From NCBI RefSeq assembly GCF_022201045.2, contig NC_068558.1, positions 38,397,501 through 38,461,500 of the forward strand: a DNA stretch of 64,000 nt. The letters run 5' to 3'. Positions 12,864 through 23,080 of this stretch are shown here, one piece after another (positions within the stretch are counted from its first letter, which is position 1; the number at the start of each line of letters is the position of its first letter). The position numbers and the translations under genes were made by a program. Under the pieces are notes generated by a model. That model had not been told where the DNA came from, made no database searches, and saw nothing but the letters and a program-made list of their open reading frames with translations. The stretch comes from Citrus sinensis. Its lineage: Eukaryota; Streptophyta; Magnoliopsida; Sapindales; Rutaceae.

Positions 12864-12911
12864 CACAAAAACGAGCACAAAGGTTTGCACAAAACGGTGC
12901 GTTTTGTGCAA
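12864..12911 (+). repeat. Left terminal inverted repeat of the MULE
   Basis: It contains the palindrome at 12885-12911: TTGCACAAAACG, a 3-base loop GTG, then CGTTTTGTGCAA. The same palindrome, with loop GTT, is in the right end. It is a candidate transposase-binding site. Confidence 0.75.
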
Positions 12912-12989
12912 CCTTTAAAAGACTTCTCATAATTTCACAAGACGCGCACGTTACATTTCATTCTTCCTTCACTGTAACAGCTCGATTTT

Positions 12990-13240
12990 CATTCTAAAAG
13001 GCTCATTTCATTGCAACAAAAACGCAGCAGCTTTGTTCTCCACACAGCAACAGCTTCGTTTTCCACACAGCAACAGCTTCGTTCTCGGTTGTCCTCACTC
13101 TCTCAGCTCGGCTTTCATTCTAAAAGGCTCCTTTCATTGCAACAAAAACGCAGCAGCTTTGTTCTCCACACAGCAACAGCTTCGTTCTCGGTTGTCCTCA
13201 CTCTCTCAGTTCGGTTTTCTCTCATTCTTGGTGGCTTCAT
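12990..13240. repeat. Direct duplication in left arm (126-bp offset)
   Basis: A segment beginning CATTCTAAAAGGCTC occurs at 12990 and again at 13116 and continues through CACACAGCAACAGCTTCG. The first copy has an extra internal repeat of that last motif. It sits in the pyrimidine-rich subterminal part of the MULE, probably the 5' UTR of the transposase. Confidence 0.7.
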
Positions 13241-13308
13241 TCTTCCTCACTCTCTCGGCATCGATCTCCCTCAATCTCTCCCTCAATCTCTCGATCTCAG
13301 CAGCAGCA

Positions 13309-13710
13309 TTTTGCCCCATTTCGGGTACTTCACCTAACCTAACGTGAAACCTTAATTTTTGTCATATTTGCCGAATTTTGTGAGCCTTTGAGCAATTAGG
13401 TTCTATTTAGTTCTTGATTTGTTCTATTTAAATTTTACAGAGCATATATTGCAATTGCCGATTAATGTTGATTGTGTTGTTCAATTTATTGCTTTAATTT
13501 ATAATTAATTGAAGATTAATTATTTTGCCCCATTTCGGGTACTTCACCTAGCCTAACGTGGAACCTTAATTTTTGTCATATTTGCCAAATTTGTGAGCCT
13601 TTGAGTAAGTACGTTCTGTTTAGTTATTGATTTTTTCTATTTGAATTTTATAGAGCATATATTGCATTTGCCGATTAATGTTGATTCTGTTGATTACGAT
13701 AATCTGAATT
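13309..13710. repeat. Tandem direct repeat, 214-bp period, in transposase leader
   Basis: A block starting TTTTGCCCCATTTCGGGTAC is at 13309 and again at 13523. It is followed in both by CACGTTAGG-like sequence on the other strand and by GAGCATATATTGCA. Two diverged copies precede the transposase ATG and may be a duplicated leader or promoter module. Confidence 0.75.
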
Positions 13711-13798
13711 TTGTTCGAATTTTGTTCTTATCTTGAGTAATGTGAAATATATTCAGTTGATTAATATAAAATATATTCCTTTTGAACAAATAAAGACT

Positions 13799-16437
13799 AT
13801 GGAAAAAAGCATTGAAGAGTTTGAGGAAATTCAGGAGGACAACTTACTGGATGATGAGCCAATGATTGGGATGTCATTCAATAGTGAGATTGAAATGTAT
13901 AATTATTACAGAGAATATGGTAAAAGAAAAGGGTTTCCAGTTATGCGAAGAAGTAGTAGTAAGGGCATTGATGGGATGATACGACATGTGAGTTATGTTT
14001 GTGGGCGGAGTGGTGCAACAAGAAGCAAATCTAGTAATCCGCTAAGGCCCCAACCTAATGCAAAAATAGGTTGCAATGCTAAATTGGGAGGAGGATTAGA
14101 GGAAGACGGAAAGTGGAGGATTCGAGTTTTAAATATTGAACACAACCATACATTGTTGACTCCAACCAAGTCTAAATTTTTTCGATGCAATCGCAGCCTT
14201 AGTTCATATGCAAAAAAGAAGCTTAATGTAAATGATAGAGCAGGGATTAGATTGTCCCAAAATTATCAATCACTTGTTATTGAGGCTGGTGGGCATGAAA
14301 ATGTGACATTCACAGAAAGAGATTGTAGAAATCATATACAAAAAGAAAGACTGCTACGCCTTGGGGATGGAGATGCTGCTGCTCTTCAAAACTATTTTAT
14401 GAGAGTGCAGTCAGAAGACAATAGGTTTTTTTTTAGTATGCAAGTGGATGATGAGGGTCGATTGAAAAATGTATTTTGGGCTGAGCCAAGGAATAGGGAA
14501 GCATACAAAGAGTTTGGAGATGTTGTTACTTTTGACACAACATACCTTACAAATAAGTATGACATGCCATTTGCTCCATTTGTGGGAGTAAATCATCATG
14601 GTCATTCTATTTTGTTTGGATGTGGATTGATTTCACATGAGGATGTTGAGACGTTCACTTGGTTATTTCGAACGTGGCTAGCATGCATGTCCAATTCCGC
14701 TCCCATTGGAATTATTACAGACCAAGACAAGGCCATGAAAATTGCAATTGCTGCTGTCTTCCCTAATACTCGACATCGGTGGTGTTTGTGGCATATACTT
14801 AAGAAGATTCCGGATAAGCTAGGGGGCTATAAACAATATCGTGACATTAGCGATATGTTGCATTGTGCTGTTTATGATTCACAGAGCCCTGCAAAGTTCG
14901 AGGAAATTTGGCACCGCATGATTGTAGAATATGATTTGGGTGGTAATGATTGGCTACATGGCTTGTATAATGAGAGACATCATTGGGTACCATGTTACCT
15001 GAAGGATAGTTTTTGGGCTGGAATGTCAACTACTCAACGAAGTGAGAGCATGAATGCGTTTTTTGATGGTTATGTTAACTCAAAAACCGCATTGAAGCAG
15101 TTTGTAGAGCAGTACAGTAATGCATTAAAGAGTAAAGTTCAAAAAGAAGTCGAAGAAGATGCCAGGTGTCTTTCACAACAAATGCCATGCGTAACATCTT
15201 ACGAGATGGAGAAGCAAGTTCGAGATGTGTACACCATTTTAAAGTTTCAGGAGTTTCAGAAAGAGTTGACTGCGAAGATGTATTGTGAATACGTCAATTC
15301 AATGGGTTGTGAACATATAGTCAGAGAAGATGTTAAAATTGGAGAGTTTAAGAAAAGAATTTTTTTTGAAGTACATTTTGAAAAAGATAAGGGTGAGATC
15401 AGTTGCAGTTGTTCGATGTTCCAATTTAGAGGAATTATGTGCAGACATGCCATTTACATCATGATACGCAATGACTCGGAAGTACTTTCGGAAAAGTACA
15501 TTCTACGAAGATGGAGAAAAGATGTGTGGAGATGCCATAGTAGGGTCAAAACGAGTCATGAGTTGCACGGTTGCACAGATGAGCAAAAACGGTATGAGAA
15601 AATGTGTGTTAGGTTTGCGGAAGTTGCAAACGTGGCTGCAAGAAATGTTGAGAGTTCTAATCTTGTTTTGAATTGGATTGAGGATGTACGGAGAGATCTA
15701 CCAGAGCCAATTCAATGCGAAGGTAACAACGCGGGATTTTCAGGTCAAGGAAGTTGTAGTAACAGCATGGGAATTTCAACAAATGCAACTGAGGGAGTAC
15801 GTGATCCAGAAGTGAGGCGTCGGAAAGGTCGTCCACCTTGTCAAAGGAAAAAGTCAACAAGGTCTACCAAACCTAAAAAGAATTCAACACGTTCGGATGC
15901 AGAGGTTAGTTTTACCATTAATTAATTAAAATAATTTATTACATAAATGGTGCTTAAATGATTTTTTTGATGACTTTGCAGGATGGACATGTAGACAATA
16001 TATTATCTTCTCAAGTGTCTGTTGTAACTCCACAAGGAAGCAATATTGCAACGGTAAGTGAGGCCATATTCTTATCATTTTTCTTAATCCGTACATAACT
16101 TAATTCGTACATATTTTGAGTTATATTGTGGATCTTATGTAGACACTTCTAAATGTTGGAGGAAGTGATATTCATACGAATGTATACCCATATGGAACTA
16201 CAAACTATTATAATGTAAGTTGTTCACCAGATATATATATATATATATATACTTTTTTTCATTTATTTTATCTATTGTATTTCTTATTATAACATAATGT
16301 TTGAATTTTTATAACAGCACCCACAACTCCAGCAGCACCCACAACTCGTACAGCATGGACATTTTCAACAGTTACTCTTTCAGCAAGCTAATGAATATGG
16401 AGTTAATTCAGAGTTTCAACATGATTTTGGAAAATAA
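13799..16437 (+). CDS. FAR1/FRS-type Mutator transposase, apparently intact
   Basis: Four exons keep one frame: 13799-15904, 15982-16053, 16143-16214 and 16318-16437 (TAA), giving about 789 residues. The ATG at 13799 (MEKSIEEFEEI) is preferred because the upstream in-frame extension looks untranslated. Domains in order are an N-terminal FAR1 DNA-binding zinc finger (about 25-120), a MULE transposase domain with candidate DDE residues D246 (FDTTY), D308 (TDQDKA) and E416 (QRSESMN), and a SWIM zinc finger from residue 536 (CSCSMFQFRGIMCRH). A basic RRRKGRPP motif and a Gln/His-rich tail spliced from small exons follow. This is the family from which the phytochrome-A regulators FHY3 and FAR1 were domesticated. 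Because it lies between terminal repeats, it is more likely an active-type transposase than a domesticated regulator. No break was seen. Confidence 0.88.
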
Positions 16438-16660
16438 CATTATACTTGTGTTTTTGGAGAATCATATGTTTTCTATTATACTTGTGTTTTAATTTTGGAG
16501 AATCATATGTTTGTTATTATACTTGTGTTTTAATTATGGAGAATTATATGTTTGATTGAGCATAAATGTGTAATATTTTGTTTGATTTATGCACGGTTCA
16601 TTGAAGTTGCTGTTGTTGATATTACAAAAGTGATTTATTTTTGTCCAATGTTCATGTGGT

Positions 16661-17228
16661 TTGGTTGGGAAGAGGGAAATGTTCAGCTTTGCAGCTGTGA
16701 TTTTGGCATGCATATGTTTATTTCCAGCAGCAAATGATTTGGTTGGGAAGGGGGAAATGTTCAGCTTTGCAGCTGAGATTTTGGCCTGCATATGTTTATT
16801 TCCAGCAACAACTGATTTGGTTGGGAAGAGGGAAATGTTCAGCTTTGCAGCTGTGATTTTGGCATGCATATGTTTATTTCCAGCAGCAAATGATTTGGTT
16901 GGGAAGGGGGAAATGTTCAGCTTTGCAGCTGAGATTTTGGCCTGCATATGTTTATTTCCAGCAACAACTGATTTGGTTGGGAAGAGGGAAATGTTCAGCT
17001 TTGCAGCTGTGATTTTGGCATGCATATGTTTATTTCCAGCAGCAAATGGTTTGGTTGGGAAGGGGGAAATGTTCAGCTTTGCAGCTGAGATTTTGGCCTG
17101 CATATGTTTATTTCCAGCAGCAACTGATTTGGTTTGGGAAGGGAGAAATGTTCAGCTTTGCAGCTGTGATTTTGGCATGCATATGTTTATTTCCAGCAGC
17201 AAATGGTTTGGTTGGGAAGGGGGAAATG
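16661..17228. repeat. 78-bp tandem array, ~7 copies, alternating A/B units
   Basis: Units start about every 78 bases (16661, 16739, 16817 and so on). Odd units carry GGGAAGAGGGAAATG and GGCATGCATATG; even units carry GGGAAGGGGGAAATG and GGCCTGCATATG, giving a 156-bp higher-order repeat. Because 78 is a multiple of three, open frames exist on both strands (for example 16661-17311 plus); I regard these as by-products of the repeat. The array separates the convergent transposase and GRF genes. Confidence 0.92.
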
Positions 17229-17380
17229 TAAAGTTGAATGTACAATTTAATGCAAAGTTGAATGTACAATTTAAATTGAATGTACAATACCGAAAGCTAT
17301 ACACAATTTAATGTAAAGTTGCAACTAACAGAAAATAATATTTCAACCATAAACGTAATTTTCATTGCAAATAAGAGAAG

Positions 17381-17791
17381 TTAATACATTAGTTCAATGT
17401 ACAATTTAAATACAATACATATTAAAATACATATAATTATTTGTGGGACATATTTTACAATAATACTTGGTTGCGAACTTCGTTGAAGTTCTCTTTCAAG
17501 CAATTCAAATTTAAGAGACAGGTATTCCATTTGATGCCCCAACTTGCGCACTTCTCCTAGTAAGAGATCAATTTTAATCTCGCTCATATTTCGATCTTCC
17601 ACCACTCGACACACAGTATATTCACTGTTCTTCCGATCGTCGTCCCATTCAAATGCCCCACATCCTTTGCACTTCCAAAACTTACGATTCGGATTCTCTC
17701 TTGTATGCGAAGTTCGTAAGATCTTATCATTGCAGCACTTTTCACAAGTTTTTATGTGTGGATTTGGAGCTTCACTCATGCTAGAGGACAT
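17381..17791 (-). CDS. Small GRF-type zinc-finger protein with coiled coil and C-terminal membrane segment
   Basis: The frame from the ATG at 17791 encodes about 136 residues; a longer reading frame begins with TTG and is not preferred. Residues 16-50 form a GRF-type zinc finger with Cys at 16, 19, 41 and 44 and the hallmark ENPNRKFWKC followed by CGAFEW. GRF fingers bind single-stranded nucleic acid in proteins such as NEIL3, APE2 and TOP3A. A leucine-rich helix (about 70-102) suggests a coiled coil, and the last 25 residues are hydrophobic (PQIIICILICIVF), like a membrane anchor. It is convergent with the transposase inside the same terminal repeats and would be read from the right end, as mudrB is in MuDR. 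Its role is unknown. It could be an accessory transposition factor or a captured host gene. Confidence 0.75.
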   Translation of the reverse strand: MSSSMSEAPNPHIKTCEKCCNDKILRTSHTRENPNRKFWKCKGCGAFEWDDDRKNSEYTVCRVVEDRNMSEIKIDLLLGEVRKLGHQMEYLSLKFELLERELQRSSQPSIIVKYVPQIIICILICIVFKLYIELMY

Positions 17792-17809
17792 TGTGATAGA
17801 AATATCCAA

Positions 17810-18560
17810 CCAATTTAAGCAACTGACAAGGAGAAAAAAAAAAGCCGTATTAGTTAGTGAGCATTAAGCAACTGGACAGGGGAAACAATATAGGACACAC
17901 CAGCTACTAATCAATTCCATAAGAAAAAACAGCCACAACATTTAGTAGGCATTAAGCAATTGAAGTGGAAAAAACAATTGGACAGAACAGTTATTAATAA
18001 TACTTGCCCAAGAACTAACAGCCACAACAGTTAGTTTTTGATATGTAAACTTTATTTTCTGTAATTTTACTAAACCTTCCCCTAATCATTTCTGTATTTT
18101 CCTAAAGCTTTCCCTAATCATCTAGCCATATTCAATCCAAACCTCCAACCGATAAATTTACATTTCCAATCACTTAAGCCCCCGAAATATGCTTTCACAT
18201 TTGCAACCAAATCAAATTGGCTACAAGCAATTATTCCAAGCACATTAAGTCAACTAAATGCATTCACAAGCCATTACCACCATTCAAACAAAGCACACAG
18301 CCACTACCCGGATGAAAATGAAAAGAGCCAACTACCCAAAGCACACAGCTACAAGCAATTTTCTAGGGTTTTCAATTCCATAATTCCAACAACCTAATTA
18401 CAAATTAAAGCAATGAAAGCAAATTGTATACAATAAAAGCAATGAATTGAACATTGTCCGCCTAATTTCTAATTTGGTTTTCTAGGGTTTTCAATTTCAT
18501 AATTCCAGCAACCAAATTACAAAGTAAAGCAATGAATTGAACACCAACCTTAACAATGTT
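17810..18560. other. Non-coding right subterminal region of the MULE
   Basis: No ORF is supported. The sequence holds the 5' flank of the GRF gene and a loose direct repeat (CTAGGGTTTTCAATTCCATAATTCCA near 18364, and a close copy near 18482). Confidence 0.5.
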
Positions 18561-18870
18561 AAGCAGATTATGTTGGGGGAGAGAGAGCGATGCAACTGAG
18601 ATCGAGAGAATGTGGGAGAACGGAGCCGAGAGAGTGAGGGAGAGTGAGGCAGCGAGATGCTTCAGGCGAGAGACAGAGAGAGTTGTCACTGTTGCTGCGT
18701 GGTGAGGGAGAAAGAAGTTGAGACCGACCTTGCGTGGAGACAGGAGCGAGAGACCGAAAAATATTGTTGTGGTAGGGGAGAAAGGAGGGAGACGCGAGTG
18801 AGATCTCTGCTGGAATTTCAGGCATGCGTGTGCGTGGTGTTGCTTGCACGTACGAATTGGGTTTTATATT

Positions 18871-18919
18871 TTGCACAAAACGGTTCGTTTTGTGCAAAGC
18901 TTTGTGCACTCCTTTGTAA
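18871..18919 (-). repeat. Right terminal inverted repeat of the MULE
   Basis: The palindrome 18871-18897 has the same 12-base arms as the left end with loop GTT, followed by CTTTGTGC, the mirror of GCACAAAG in the left end. Confidence 0.75.
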
Positions 18920-19324
18920 GAACATCATTTTCCAATAAATTGATGACATATTTATCTTTCTGTATATATTTATTATGATTATATTGGTCGGTCGTATAAT
19001 TGTTTCTTTCTTATAAGTTTCAAATTGCAAACTAAGTATTTCGTTACACATATAATGTTTTCAATTACAATTTAAATATGACTTGTGAGTTTGAAAATAT
19101 GATATTGTAAAGAAATCTTTCAATGTTTATACGGGCTCCAGAACATACCGTCCAAAATCTTTCTGTCAAAAATTAATAAGCAAATAGTCAAATAATACTT
19201 CCAAGGGGGAAAAAAAAAATCTCTATGGGGCTTTTTGTGTTAAATGAAGTTAATTGACCTTAGGTAATGCTAAAAGAGAGTTTGTAGGAGTCCTTTTATG
19301 AATGGAAATAATGACAATTTTTTT
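18920..19324. other. BAHD upstream-module remnant
   Basis: The stretch around 19205-19320 (GGGGCTTTTTGTG, then GAATGGAAATAATG) matches the region upstream of the BAHD copy at 24267 (about 23862-23930) and, less well, 30500-30560 and 51465-51535. This marks the duplicated upstream block of the acyltransferase cluster. No gene is seen. Confidence 0.6.
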
Positions 19325-20697
19325 TTATACATAAAATCACCTTTTATTTTTAATTTAAGATTTTAATTTAAATCTAGACATCAAAATCTGACCATTCATT
19401 TGGTTAAATTTAAGGGCTGAGATAATTGCTTATGTGGCATTAACTCCATTAAACATATGACTTCAAAAAACAAAAAGGCTGAAGTGTCATACTAAAACTT
19501 AAAAAAGAAAGAGAGTTAATCCTGACGAGATTTTACTAGCAAAAAATTTTCTTTTTGCAACTACTTCAATGGGATTATATAGAATACTGACTCTTACAAA
19601 TATTAAGAAAATTAGAATTATGATTTATACAAAAAAGAAATTGTGAAAAAAAAATTGAAAATATGTGGAGTGATTTGATTACAGAGTATGTGGCTTGGGT
19701 AATAGTGAACGGCTTAAAAATTTAACTGAAATTCGTGAATCATGGGTGCTTCTGTGCTAGTGTACCATCGAGAAATATTTGATACAGGAATGACAAGACG
19801 GCCCATGATGAAGGTGATTATGCGCTTTTTAATAATTTTGTTTCGACAAAAACAAACTTGAATTATTAAAAGATTTGTATATCTGAGCATAAAGAGAGAG
19901 TTATTGATGATAATAATTTGACAATATTGAAGCACACACACACAGCAAGCATTTACACACGAAACATTTCTGACAAATTTCGTGATCGATTAGTTGATTC
20001 CATTCGTTTCAAGTTTAAAGAAGAAGAAGATGATGGTTACTTCGAACAATTTGTTCTAAAACTGAAGAGATTTCATTTCAAAAAGATGGATGAAACGTGC
20101 CAATTCAGAAGCATATAAACTTAGTCATTTGTGTCGTATGTCTATACAAGGAAAGCAATAACGGGAATCAAGTTTCTACTTCAAAGGTTCTAGAAAATTT
20201 TGGAGCCATATCTAGCCAGGTGATAGTTCAAGATCCGGATATATAAAACACAAACAAAAGGTAGGACAAAAGAAGGAAAAGAAGGTATCAGTAGCAAGGA
20301 TAGATTAGAGAGCTCGATTGAGGTGTCTAGCTCCAAGCCGTAATAATCGAAAATGCATAGTGTGCCGAAGTTTCGGGACACGATCAAAGAAAGTGTAAAT
20401 AATTTTTGGATGCAGAAATGAATATTGAGGAAGTGGTAGGAAAAAAATAAAAATAAAAATAAATTGCAGTGTGTAATCTCGTTGAGGAATGAAGTATATC
20501 AAGAGTCAGGATTCTATCTCTTTCTTAAGTTTTAATATAATACCTCAACTGTTATGTTTTTTGAGTTACCTATTTAGTAGAGTTTTAATGCTACATAAAC
20601 GATTATCTCAGCCATTAGATTGAACCAAATAAATGGCCAAATTTTGATGTACATATTTAAGTCAAAATCTTAACCAAGTTCGTATGGAAAAATTAGT
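19325..20697. mobile_element. Non-autonomous DNA element with ~195-bp terminal inverted repeats
   Basis: About 200 bases at 19325-19526 match, in reverse complement, about 193 bases at 20505-20697. Shared landmarks are GACATCAAAATCTGACC and TACATCAAAATTTGGCC, then GGCTGAGATAAT, then AATCCTGAC. The element interrupts the duplicated upstream module of the BAHD stub at 20958. The 1.0 kb interior has only short frames. One near 20310 reads CIVCRSFG, a possible decayed zinc knuckle. Long terminal repeats suggest a MULE derivative, but no target duplication was identified. Confidence 0.6.
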
Positions 20698-20839
20698 TGG
20701 ATTGAATATTAAGTTGAAATCTGTTGCAATTTTCTAATACAAAAAATGCTTGCAAACGCTCAAAGGCAGACGATGTTTTTAATTCAATTGATAATATCAC
20801 GTTAATTTGTATAATATTTTTTTGCACAAAAGTATTTGC

Positions 20840-21050
20840 AGATATATCACATTAATCTTCTATTTAAAGTGAGCAACAGTCAGGCTCACCCGAGCACTCT
20901 CACCACATTTGCTAAAGACAAACATTTTCTTTCCAATTTAGCAAACCAACAGACAAAATGCACCTCAGTATCATCTCCAGAAAAAATTTCGAACCTTCTT
21001 CTCCAACTCCGCTGCACCTTAAAACTCACAGGCTCTCTTTTGCCAAAGGA
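20840..21050 (+). pseudogene. BAHD acyltransferase 5' stub (promoter plus ~28 codons)
   Basis: The sequence from about 20840 (TCACATTAATCTTCTATTTAAA) matches the promoter and leader of the copies at 24267 and 31401. An ATG at 20958 begins MHLSIISRKN and continues EPSSPTPLHLKTHRLS, the BAHD N terminus. Homology then stops at about 21043 and the rest of the gene is absent. The stub proves a further tandem copy that was later deleted. It carries no catalytic motif. Confidence 0.85.
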
Positions 21051-21674
21051 TTTAGAGGAATTTATACTAAAATTTGGATTCAGCTGCTTCTAATTAAGTG
21101 AAAAAAATAGAGGATTTATAGTAAAATTCAGATACAATATTGAGCTGAGCTTTGTCTTGAGTTTTATATAGTATTGGAAGTCATTTTTATCATTAATTAT
21201 ACAGTTTGAAAAATAATTAATTGATATGGAAATCCAATGAACTATATAATCAATTTCGATATGATACAATTAATTATATAAGGCATACAAATAAATTATA
21301 AGCATAAAATGCGTCGTGCAGTGAACTGTAACTGTGAAAAGGTTGGAAGTTTTATTTTTTGAAACAAATGCAGGTATTTAATTTCAGAGATTCATACACA
21401 TCTTCTCTTTGTTTCCCGAGCCTATAGTGAGTTAGAGACATAGTTCGAAAGGCTCAATTCTTTGATGATTCCACCATACATGATTGAGTTGCGAAAACTT
21501 AAGTTAGAGAGAACATTATAAGAGGCTTGGATTATTCTCCAACCAAACTAAATATCTATAGAACTTGTGAGCAAATTTAGCTAATACATTAGTAGTATGA
21601 TTATAACATCTTAGAATATGTCAAACCATGGAGCGCCATCGCACTGAAATTAGCCTCTGTACCTCTGAAATGAT
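21051..21674. other. AT-rich spacer
   Basis: No gene is seen. A short CAGCTGCTTCTAATTAAG stretch at 21081-21098 matches part of the dispersed module also found near 22645, 30115 and 50995. Confidence 0.4.
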
Positions 21675-22443
21675 CTAAAATAACTCTTTACGTATATGAC
21701 ATTTGCCTAAAACAAATTGAGTAACCAGTAATGAATCCAACTTCATCACCAATGGAGACAAACTAGTCTTACTAGCGAGTCGTACGCTAAAGTGAACTCC
21801 TTCAACCTCTGGAATATCCACGTCATCTGTAAAAACTCCTTGATCAACTCCAACAGTCATAACCTCTCCAGTACTATTACTGATCCTTGCTACATAACCC
21901 ATCCTACCATTCACTTTATCCATAGCTACATCCATATTTAATTTACACCAGCCCAATGGAGGCACAAACACCACTAGGTTGCAAACAGCTTCCATTGACA
22001 GATTGCACAGACCCAAAAGATTGGGACATGCACTCAGTTCTTGCAACTACATATGACGGCACCACTTGAACCCTTTCATACAAATAGCTATTTCAAGCTT
22101 CCCAAATACCCCACATAAGCATCACAAGTAAATTAAGGCAATTCAGCAAGTGTAAGCACAATCTAGCATACCCAAACCCCCATAAATCATAACTATTATT
22201 TTCCAAAACAAACACTCAAACATCGTTAATTTCCACACCCCTTGGGCCCTATCACATCCCAGCAAAACATGCATCACTGTCTCCTCCAAATGGCCACACA
22301 TGCAACATATTGAATCTGGTACAACTCTCTTTGACTCTCATTTTTCCATTGTTGGCAAAATATTTAATAATGCCCGCCAAAGAAAAAATACGTACCTTTG
22401 AAGGATCATTTAACTTCCAAACAGCTTGCCACCTACAACTCAT
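21675..22443 (-). pseudogene. Degraded LINE (non-LTR retrotransposon) 3' remnant: zinc-binding and RNase H-like parts
   Basis: On the minus strand, 22443-22252 encodes a decayed zf-RVT-type segment (WQAVWKLNDPSKVRIFSLAG), typical of the end of plant LINE reverse transcriptases. Downstream, 22046-21675 encodes a decayed plant RNase H-like segment (PPLGWCKLNMDVAMD, then EGVHFSVRLA). Frames and stops disrupt the order, and no reverse transcriptase core is present, so this is a dead 3' fragment. Confidence 0.65.
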
Positions 22444-23080
22444 GCTATGATTGATGAAAGTATGATTAAAAACTTGATTGTTTAATTAGCATCATTTTAT
22501 CTAGAAGTTCATTTCTCACCTTTTTTTTTTCGTAAGAATCATGAATCCTCATCAAATTTTCGGACTTTTATTTTGGCACAAAGCTGATGTAACACAAGAA
22601 ATGGGAATTACTAGATCTAAGATTCACAATTATAGACCCAGATGCTTCTAATTAAAGAAAAGACAAAGGGAGGAATCATTTCTTTTTGGGACGGGATGCA
22701 AGATACACATTTATTGACGAGGAGAACAAAAAAAGAAAAAGAGGTTTGTTTGATTTGAATTTGAAAATATTTTCAAAAAGGGTGGGCTATTTGAATACAT
22801 CAATTTTCTCTCTAAGATCCTATATTCAAATTAAGTTTTTATTTTTAGAATTATTTTTTGATAAAATTACTTAATTAATCATACTTCTATTTATTTCCTC
22901 ATTCCTCAATTTCATGGTAATTAAAAAAATTAAAGTAATTCAAACTTTTTTCTTTCAATTTCAAATAAACATTCACACTTGGTTCTCAAATTTCTCAGGA
23001 TTAGTTTCACAATGGCTATAACAAATTTTTAAGGGGAAAAAACCTACCAATGAAAAAAAAAAGAATATCAATCAATATTT
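22444..23080. other. AT-rich spacer with dispersed-module copies
   Basis: Two copies of the module described in the findings lie here (TAGATCTAAGATTCACAATT at about 22613 and AAGATACACATTTATTGAC at about 22699). TATGATTGATGAAAGTATGATTAAAAACTTGAT at 22445 recurs at about 26069 beyond the next BAHD copy. No gene is seen. Confidence 0.5.

Larger units (their letters stand above)
12864..18919. mobile_element. Mutator-like element (MULE), ~6.05 kb, with FRS-type transposase and a GRF-finger gene
   Basis: The ends are inverted repeats: GCACAAAG then TTTGCACAAAACG on the left, and the matching reverse complement on the right. Each end contains a 27-bp palindrome. Similarity between the ends continues further in, for example CTCTCGATCTCAG at about 13290 and its reverse complement near 18595, giving long degenerate terminal repeats as in MULEs. 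Inside are a FAR1/FRS-type transposase gene on the plus strand, a 78-bp tandem array and a convergent minus-strand GRF zinc-finger gene. The two-gene convergent layout recalls MuDR (mudrA/mudrB). I could not find a clear 9-bp target duplication, so the exact ends are approximate and the insertion may be old. Confidence 0.8.

Noticed and set aside
13011..13347. Ser/Gln-rich ORFs of 104-108 residues
   Set aside because: They arise from the 126-bp duplication in the MULE left arm. Two overlapping frames are equally open and there is no domain.
16661..17311. 216-residue repeat protein on the plus strand, and a mirror frame on the minus strand
   Set aside because: The frames are open on both strands because the 78-bp period is a multiple of three. 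There is no family resemblance, and it sits between two better genes.
19918..20118. 66-residue ORF inside the 1.37-kb inverted-repeat element
   Set aside because: It has no recognisable domain and no start context, and could be chance. It is left as part of the element.
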